A stretch of DNA of 64,000 bases, taken from NCBI GenBank assembly GCA_019454045.1, contig SKCR01023736.1, positions 1 to 64,000 of the forward strand, written 5' to 3'. The notes under the pieces are model-generated. The model searched no databases. It saw only the letters and a program-made list of their open reading frames with translations, and was not told the DNA's origin. The position numbers and the translations under genes were made by a program. Source of the DNA: Zanthoxylum bungeanum. Taxonomy: Eukaryota > Streptophyta > Magnoliopsida > Sapindales > Rutaceae. Positions 56,721-64,000 of this stretch are shown in pieces (position 1 is the first letter of the stretch; each line of letters begins with the position of its first letter).

Positions 56721-57868
56721 GCTTTCAACTGTTCTTTTAGTGAGTCTGGTTCCTTCTCTAACCCAAACGGTATCTATGGTGTCTTTTTTAAGACACGGAT
56801 GGTGTTAACAAGGTATATGTATGCATGATGTGCATAAGAAGTATATAACATATACTAAATCAAATAAAATTCTCAAACAAATCGGTCTATTATCATTTTA
56901 GAAGCTTTTGGGACAACTGTCATAAGAGTGAACCCGTCCCAGTTTAAATGGCCCAACGAGTTTATGTCTTATGGCAAAAGAGCCCAACTAAATCCAAATG
57001 ATAATATTCCGAACACAATCATAAAATGGCCCATTGTTATTTAGAAGCCTTTTGGCCCAATCGTCATAAGATATGTTCTTGTCCCAGTTTAAATGGCCCA
57101 ACAAGCCCATATCTCATGACAAAAGACCCAGATGGATTCAAATAGCAATGTTCCCAAACATAAGCATACAAGGAAGATTTTATAAACATAAAATAATAAC
57201 TTCTACCGTGTGGCCCATCATCATTTCAGAAGCTTTGGGCCTAATTGTCATAAGGTACGAACCTGCCCCAGTTTAAATGGCCCAGCAAGTTCGCATTTTT
57301 GACAAGGAGTCCAATTCATCCAAATGATAATGGTCCTAAAGCACAAGGAAATATTTGTTATAGGCTATACAACCCGGTCTACGCATGGGTTCGTGGGAGT
57401 ATGGACAAAGGCTCTCATCGGCGAAGGATGGCCCACAACTAGGTCTCCCCAATCAAGGGTTCGAGCAACCAAGTGAGCACACCCTTTTTTATACACTAAG
57501 GTACGTGCCAATGAGCTATGGTGTGTGACAGACTGTCAAATGGATTTCCCGTTGTAGATTCCCCAGAGGGAAGGTGGAGCGAGGCTCACTTAAATACCCA
57601 AGCCTCTTAGGCTCTTATCGCTTGGTGTCAGGAATAAACAACGAGTCCTCCAAATTAGTCCAGCACAATAGGCTACGAGTAGATGGCTATCTAGGTGCCT
57701 TCACAGCTTTTCCTTCTAGAAAGGTAGTGAGTGAAGGAAGACACCAAACCATTACCTAGCCTCAAAATGCCTTTGATTACAACCCCCATTTCACACATTT
57801 GTAGACACGGTTAATTAAAGCATAAATCTATACATTACAAGGCATTATTTCGGGGCCGATTCTCTATC
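56721..57868 (-). other. F: 5' leader with three degenerate repeats
   Basis: No protein is supported. The block containing CCAGTTTAAATGGCCCA recurs at about 56937, 57078 and 57268, with surrounding AGAAGC...TCATAAG sequence, each 140-190 bp apart. One such block is kept in D. The 57410-57790 part (GGATGGCCCACAACTAGG; CCCCAGAGGGAAGGTGGAGC) is also conserved in D. Confidence 0.7.
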
Positions 57869-57884
57869 CCCAGTGGAGTCGCCA
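57869..57884 (-). other. F: primer-binding site (Tat type)
   Basis: On the minus strand TGGCGACTCCACTGGG starts three bases inside the LTR border at 57888. It is the same as the site of D. Confidence 0.82.
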
Positions 57885-57887
57885 GAC

Positions 57888-60438
57888 TGTGGGAACACAG
57901 GGAACTGGGCGACGCAATGCTGTTCCAGGCCCGGGGGCCTAGTTGGGAGTACGGAATAGCCAACGGAGGACTAAACCGGAGAATAAGGGAGTCGCCACCC
58001 GGTGTGAACCGGGACAAAGATTTAAGGCCGCACTCACCCCTCGCAAGGGAAGACCTCAAACCATTGGGTTCGGAATGGTCCCTTACTTATGCAACTTGTA
58101 ATGTAAAGATTTATGCAATAATCCAACCAAGTCTATGACATATATTTCCAAGTGCAACACAATCCTAGATTCACATGCTTAAAAGCATAATTTACATCTA
58201 ACATACATGAAACCAAATCTTATTGCCAAATTCACATGCTCAAAAGTAGGCCTTTGCAACAACAAGCACATAACGTCATAAGAATTCAATCATTCATGTA
58301 AATATAAACACAAACAGTCATGGTAACATTTGCATGTAATGTAAAGGAAATCAAAATGACGACAAATAATATTGTAGGCACATAACGGAAACAGACAACT
58401 AGAGAGGTAATACAAATGCATAGCGTACAAAGGGGTAACCATATGCTAAGATGGACATGTCGTAATGTGATGCAAGAGGATCTGTTTACCGTGTGCGTTC
58501 GTGCAGCGTTCGTAAACGCGTTCGAACGGTAAACAGAAGGTTCCCGTTCGAATAGCGTTCGTAAACGCGTTCGAACGGGAATGAAACAGAATGCACACGT
58601 TCGTATGGCGTTTGTGAACGCGTTCGAACGGAAATGAAACAGAATACTCACGTTCGTGTGGCGTTTGTGAACGCGTTCGAACAGAAATGAAACAGAATGC
58701 TCACGTTCGTATGGCGTTCGTGAACGCGTTCGAACGGAAATGAGACCTGATGCATGATAAGGCAAAATGCATGCGCGTTCGAGTTGCGTTCGTAAACGCG
58801 TTCGAACGGGAACAGACCTGATGCATGAAATGGGACGCAATACATAAACAACAAAATAAAGGGCGCGGCGAAGTACTGCCGTAAAGGTGGCCTTTTGGGG
58901 CTCTTGATCTCTAAAGAGAGGACCTTTAGACCAACATACTAAGCCCATGCGCGTCACATCAAATCATGCATACAAAACAAAGACAATCATATCAAACTAA
59001 GTATGCCCGATTGAGCGTATCTTGCATTCAACCGGACACACATCAACCGGCGCGGCAAGCATCGTGGTAAAGGGCTTTAAACCTCCCCATGGGGGATCTT
59101 TCATTCCACTTACTAAGCCCATGCGCTTGATTGAACCATGCATAAAAAACATAAAGACAATCATATCAAACTAAGCATGCCCGATTGAACGTATCTTGCA
59201 TTCAACCAGACACACATCAACCGGCGCGGCAAAGCATCGTGGTAAAGGGCTTTAACCCTTCCATCGGGGATCTTTCATTCCACTTACTAAGCCCATGCGC
59301 TTGATTGAACCATGCATAAAAAACATAAAGACAATCATATCAAACTAACATGCCCGATTGAACGTATCTTGCATTCAACAGACACAATCAACCGGCGCGG
59401 AAAGCATCGTGGTAAGGGCTTTAAACCCCTCCCGTAGGGGATCTTTCATTCCACTTACTAAGCCCATGCGCTCGATTGAGTAATGCACAATAAGCAACAT
59501 GCAGAATTTAAGTGACGAAAAATAAATAAACCAAAGCAACACAAACAAAAAAAAGGTGCCGTTTACTCAAGTGATACGTGGAGTTGTATCCCAAGTACAG
59601 ACCGCACTACCGTCCATTCGGATTCGGCTACGGAATTTACGTCTGGGTTTCCATCCTATATACCACAAGAGACGACACTTCCATTCATCCAACATCCACA
59701 ACAAACATCATATACACAACAAATGCAACAAATACAGAAAATATAATCAAAATAAATGACCATAATTAAATAGAAATAAGAGTGAAAAATACCCTCAGGT
59801 CTAACCTTTTTAGTTGTCCTCGGACTTGCGTTTCGCGGAGATCGGAAGGGATAAAAGCTCTTTACTCTTCCGGTTCACTAGCTTAGCGTTTTGGCTCGCT
59901 GTTCCACTGTTTCTTCCGCTGTTTTGGCTTCGTTTTGTTGCTGTTTTCGTTGTATTTCTGCTCACTGTTTTGGCATTTTAGGCTATTGTTTTTGATGTTT
60001 TTTTAAGGCTTTAAGTGCAGATTTTTTTTGTGTTTTTTTAAGAGTTAGATGTGCAGTTTTTTTGTGATGTGTGGGGGGGGTTTAAGGGGCTGTGATTTTC
60101 GGTAATGGAGGGACTGTTTGCTGCTGTTTAGGGGCGTGTTTGCTGCTGTTTTTAAGGTTGGTTTGGGCGTGATTTGGGGCTGTGAAAATAGGTTAAAGAT
60201 GCGGCAATGGAGGGGTGGAGGATGGTGGTGTTTTTCGGTTATGGAGGGATTAGATGAAGAGAAATTTCCTTGCCTCTTTTCTACCTTCTTGCCGTGAACC
60301 TTGAAGCTTTTTCTTTTTATTTTTTTTGTGAATTTTCGTGAATTTTGGAGACCAGGGGAGGCTTGGTGAAGCTTTTTTTATATAGAAGAGAGCTAGGGTT
60401 TGCCCTTGTCTCACAAAAAGAGATCTAGTTCCCAATTA
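57888..60438 (-). repeat. F: 5' LTR, truncated at its U3 end
   Basis: It is collinear with 36212-36824 plus 47242-49160 and very similar to them. It includes the empty G site, the 53-bp array (58510-58810) and the 176-bp array (58920-59480). It stops after GATCTAGTTCCCAA(T), about 630 bp short of the LTR end seen at 49792, where copia LTR sequence begins. Confidence 0.88.
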
Positions 60439-62039
60439 AATATCAAATAAAAGAAATGGTAATGGCTTTCTCATTAGGAACACTATTCCAACAATTGGTA
60501 GCAACTATTCATTTTACTTAATAAAGTGATGTGTGTTCTTTCAAGTCAATCAATCAATCAATCAATCACAATCACTCAAAGTGACATTTGATTTGACGCT
60601 TGATGTGACGAATGATTGACGCTTGATGTGACTTGTGTCGCCGTACTCGAGTTCGAAATACGAATGCGCTCGCAATCACACTAGGGCTCGGTTCTCTAAT
60701 TCTATTAGCGATTTTCCGTCGCGTCGTAATTAAATGATTACGCCTAGCGAATTCACTATTACGTCGCTAACGAATTAATTCTAAATTAATTCGTTTGCCC
60801 GAATTAAAACTAATTTTAATTCCGCGTCGAAATATAATTTCATTTAATATATCGAATATATTATTTACCGATTAATTCCAAATTAATCATTCTCTCTCTT
60901 TAGACGATATTTTATCCCAGATAAAATATCTCCGTAATTAATCCTAGATTAATTTTCTCTTTCTTCTATATAATCCAGATTATTAATGAGTGCGAGTTAT
61001 GCGTCATCGGTGCATTATCGGGAAGCGACCCATGAGATCCCCGGATAATTCGGCCAGTAAATACGGTCGTCGGAGTATCCGAATCACGTACGTACCAAGT
61101 ACTACGTTCTACCGATTTACGAGACAAGATCGGCTTCTAGCAAAGCACGAAGTCTACCCAATTCTCCGGTCATATTCATCTAAGAATATTTAAGATCTAT
61201 ATCAAGCGTAGTATACCAAGTATTGTGTATATCGGCCCAGTATCGGATAGTCACGTGCTAGGGCTGGGGCTGGATAAGTGTCTGCCCCGTCCGAAGCACA
61301 TGTCGGATGTCTGGTAACTAGTCTCTATAATCGGATATACATGACCTTTTCATAATATCCCGATGACCGGCCAGCACTTAAGAGTACTAATACCGTATCC
61401 TGCGTGACATCATCTCCACTATGACTGGAGTGATACTTTCGTCTTGATATCACACCCAATACTTTACGATTCTCAATATACCCAGCATTGGCGTACACAG
61501 AACCGGTTAGAGTCCTAGACGACCTCAACTAAAGTATATTGATTGTCGTAAGCATTAGCGGTGTAAGTCTCAGGTTAAGACCATACACACCTACCCTGAT
61601 GTCGGACTCCCATAGACACATAGTCATAATACCAATGGGATTCTGATGGGTCTATCCAGAGCGAAGCTGTTTCCCGTACCATCGGTGAAACACAACCTCC
61701 TATCGCACTTGCATGAGTATCCAATAACCAAATATATGAGAACTATGCTGTTGTGCCCTCACAACGCGCACAAGTGCAATACTAGCCTATTCCGCATTAT
61801 CGATGTCCAGTCTCGATAATACTACGACTAGGGATATTTAATGATTAATCCTTCGTGGACTGATACTGTCTCATATCATCTTAATCCAGGAACTAATCAT
61901 ATGGACCTCTCTTCATTTATATATCTAAGGTGATCTAATCACAAATGATGAGAGTGCAATTTCCTTGTCACATAGTTAATTTGTACAACAACACTATGAT
62001 CTGTACAAATAGTGACGCTATGGGTCATATTATCCAACA
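60439..62039 (-). repeat. L: 3' LTR, truncated
   Basis: It is homologous to A (about 3950-5578) and ends TATCCAACA at 62039. It carries the palindrome array (60690-60985), the ATGACCC-block and the GGATAATATG outer end of the A/B subfamily. Confidence 0.87.
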
Positions 62040-62053
62040 ATCTCCCACTTGGC
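62040..62053 (-). other. L: polypurine tract
   Basis: The plus strand ATCTCCCACTTGGC is the complement of the copia tract GCCAAGTGGGAGAT. It is intact here, unlike in B. Confidence 0.85.
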
Positions 62054-64000
62054 ACATAGCCAGTCACTGAAGTGTCGTACACCCGAACTATGTACGGTTT
62101 GCTCAAATTGCTGAGGAAAGGTTTTCGTCAGCGGATTTTCATGATTATCGTCTGACGCAATTTATACGATCACCACATCGCCACGATGTATGATCCGAAC
62201 GAATCAGATGTGAATATGAAGTATATATCTGGATCGTCGATGAGACCTTTAATTCTTTAGCCTTGTGCTGACGCCTAGCTCAGCTGCTAACAGAACTATA
62301 TCTAATCTAATTAGATTTATTATCGACCCAAATGGCTTCTATTGCTGCCTCAGCTGCAGCAATAATCCGCATTTGTTTTTTATTCGGCAACAGTATCTTG
62401 CTCGGAAGATTTCCAGCTCATTGTCCCGTTATTCAAACTTTATAGTACCGCAGTATTTAACTGTTTGGAAACTTGCGGCAGTGATCCCAGTCACTTCAAG
62501 TTCTCCTTCTCCATAGTTTTAGACATCATCTTTAGTTCTCTAAGATACTAATAGATGTCCTTAACTTCAATCCAGTGACTATCACTTGGATTGTCCTGAT
62601 TGTGACTCCATATGCTCAAAGCGTATGAGACACCATATCAAGTACATTTTAAATGTACAATTTCCCAGAGAGTGTTAACAACTCCAAATCTATCCCAGTA
62701 GATCTTTATTCCTTGAATAAAGGTTGTTACTCCCAGAATTCTACGGAGAATATCTATGAAAGCCAAGCTTTCACCAATTGCTTTATGGGAATTTCATTAT
62801 CAGTGCTCTCCCACTAACCTCCTTATATACACAAGAATCATTTCGTTTTGAATCAAATCATAAACCATTATGATTATTTCAAAACGTCAGTTCCAAGAAC
62901 CTTATGCTTGCTTCAATCCAAACATGGATCGAATAACCCGCAAACCTTGTTTGTCGGTTATACAAAATTGTCAGGATGTTGTAAGCATCCTCCAAGAGGT
63001 TTCCTTTTTAGGAAAGCGATTTTGATCTATAACTGACACATTTCATAAATGAAATATGCAGTATCAACAAGCATCATCAAAATGGATTTACCATGGCAAC
63101 AGGTAAAAGGTTGAACCGTTATTAACATAATGCTGATAACGATACCTTTCCGTCACAAGCCTAGCTTTGTACGTTGGTATGTTGCCATCCATGTATGTCT
63201 TCCTTGAAGACGTTTACAGTACCAATAGGCACAATGCCTTGCGGTACAACAACTAGTATCCAAACATAGTTGTTATTCATGGAATCCATTTCAGACTCAT
63301 GGCACTTTGCCATAATAGAGAGTCGATACCTCGTATCACTTCCTCAGAACGTAGTCGGTTGGTATACCCTCATAAGATTGACATCTTTATGAGGTGAGAT
63401 CAGAAACCCATACCCAAGGTTGTTTTCTGATTCTCTCCGATCTACGAGGTTCTTGTGTATTCGAAGATTAATGGTTTAGTTTCATCCTTGATGAACTATT
63501 TATGTTCCATTACGGACTTCGTGCCTTGAACAGTATTACCCCGATTTTCATCGAGTTTTACTGTCCTCCCACTTACCACTGCATATCGGTATTCCTCTCA
63601 GGAAAACCGCATGGTGAGCAACAATCATATTGTTCCCATGTGAGATATTTAAGTACTATACTTATGGTTTTCCCTAGGATAACCTATAATTGGCACTTAT
63701 CCAATTTGGGTTCTAGTTTGGTATCATCCAAACGTTATGCCTGGCATACCCAAATTATTAGGAATGAGAAACCCTGTTTCTTTTCTGTTCATATCCTATA
63801 TGATATCTGTCAAACAGATTTATATGGAACCTTATTCTAAATAAGTTTTGCACTGTTAATACATATCCGTTGAAGGAAATGGTAGCTCAGAGCGACTCGT
63901 GATAAACCTTATCATGTCCAACAAAATTCGGTTTTTAGTTCGGACACATCGTCAAACTGACATGTCTCGGGAGGAGTATTCATCTGAAAGAATACTGTAC
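62054..64000 (-). pseudogene. L: decayed RNase H, RT and integrase remnants
   Basis: Read on the minus strand from right to left: integrase C-terminal region (63480-64000), the WQSAM-like start of the RT region (about 63290-63330), an EDAY...GLKQA-like RT segment (about 62910-63005), then a junction near 62800 where the YVDD-coding stretch is missing exactly as in B, and an RNase H remnant (SWKSS at about 62405). Many stops. The lesions match B 18200-20100 closely. Confidence 0.8.

Larger units (their letters stand above)
36212..60438 (-). mobile_element. F: large Tat/Ogre-type Ty3/gypsy element, nearly intact, holding G
   Basis: After removing G (10.4 kb), F consists of a 3' LTR of about 3.2 kb, a polypurine tract, a satellite-bearing 3' UTR, pol, gag-protease, leader, primer site and a truncated 5' LTR. 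The second RNase H between the RT/RNase H and integrase domains, together with the primer site, places it in the Tat group. The 5' LTR stops at about 60438 against a truncated copia LTR (L), so its U3 end is missing. F is the best candidate here for a recently active Tat element. Confidence 0.87.
60439..64000 (-). mobile_element. L: partial Ty1/copia element, minus strand, running off the window
   Basis: A 3' LTR lacking its U5 end is followed by a polypurine tract and decayed pol. Sequence and lesions are close to those of B, including the missing RT active site. The left end is not a TG LTR terminus: about 450 bp of LTR present in A (3500-3950) are absent. The F/L border is therefore a deletion junction and not a clean insertion. 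Confidence 0.83.

Noticed and set aside
58286..58957. 223-residue frame in the F 5' LTR
   Set aside because: It crosses the 53-bp array, is broken in the other LTR, and has no recognisable domain beyond the repeat periodicity.
60439..62039. Clean insertion of L into F
   Set aside because: L's left end is not an LTR terminus and about 450 bp are missing compared with A; a deletion junction fits better.

Overview
This window is plant nuclear DNA, most likely from an angiosperm with a large, repeat-rich genome. I see no host gene, tRNA, rRNA or CRISPR array. Essentially every base belongs to LTR retrotransposons of two groups. One is a group of Ty1/copia elements with about 2 kb LTRs and an initiator-Met-type primer site. 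The other is a group of Ty3/gypsy elements of the Tat/Ogre type, with a second RNase H and a Tat-type primer site. The AT-rich composition, truncated and inverted LTRs, and deep nesting suggest pericentromeric heterochromatin. The species cannot be named from this.

Layout, with letters used throughout. K (1-663) is an LTR end lying in A (copia, minus, 664-5578). A lies in J (Tat LTR, plus, 5579-7494). J lies in the leader of C (copia, plus; 7495-8693, 10792-11905, 22243-26512). C also holds a solo copia LTR, S (8694-10791, minus), and a complete copia element, B (11906-22242, plus). C itself sits in H (Tat LTR fragment, 26513-26750), and H sits in the 3' LTR of E (copia, minus; 26751-26875 and 35450-36211). 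E's LTR also holds D, a complete but internally deleted Tat element (26876-35449). E's internal region is interrupted by F, a large Tat element (36212-60438). F's 3' LTR is split by G, the best-preserved copia element (36825-47241). L (60439-64000) is another minus-strand copia element that runs off the window. On the left the nest is six layers deep: E, H, C, J, A, K.

Coding content. F has an intact gag-protease frame and a pol frame broken by a few small lesions. G has a full gag-pol set broken by several frameshifts. D is a deletion derivative in which gag, RNase H and integrase remnants are joined in frame at two microhomologies. A, B and C have lost the capsid-coding part of gag, and B and L share a deletion of the reverse transcriptase active-site motif. 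These copies must therefore have been moved in trans by relatives such as G.

The most unusual feature is in the noncoding part of the copia elements. Each LTR carries about ten consecutive short palindromes over about 300 bp. Nearly all have a three-base centre of the form TNG, mostly TGG or TAG on the element's sense strand. The same pattern recurs in the 5' leader, where at least one pair of bases covaries between elements. The Tat elements instead carry tandem satellites: 176-bp and 53-bp arrays in the LTR, and 57/52-bp or 47-bp arrays in the 3' untranslated region.
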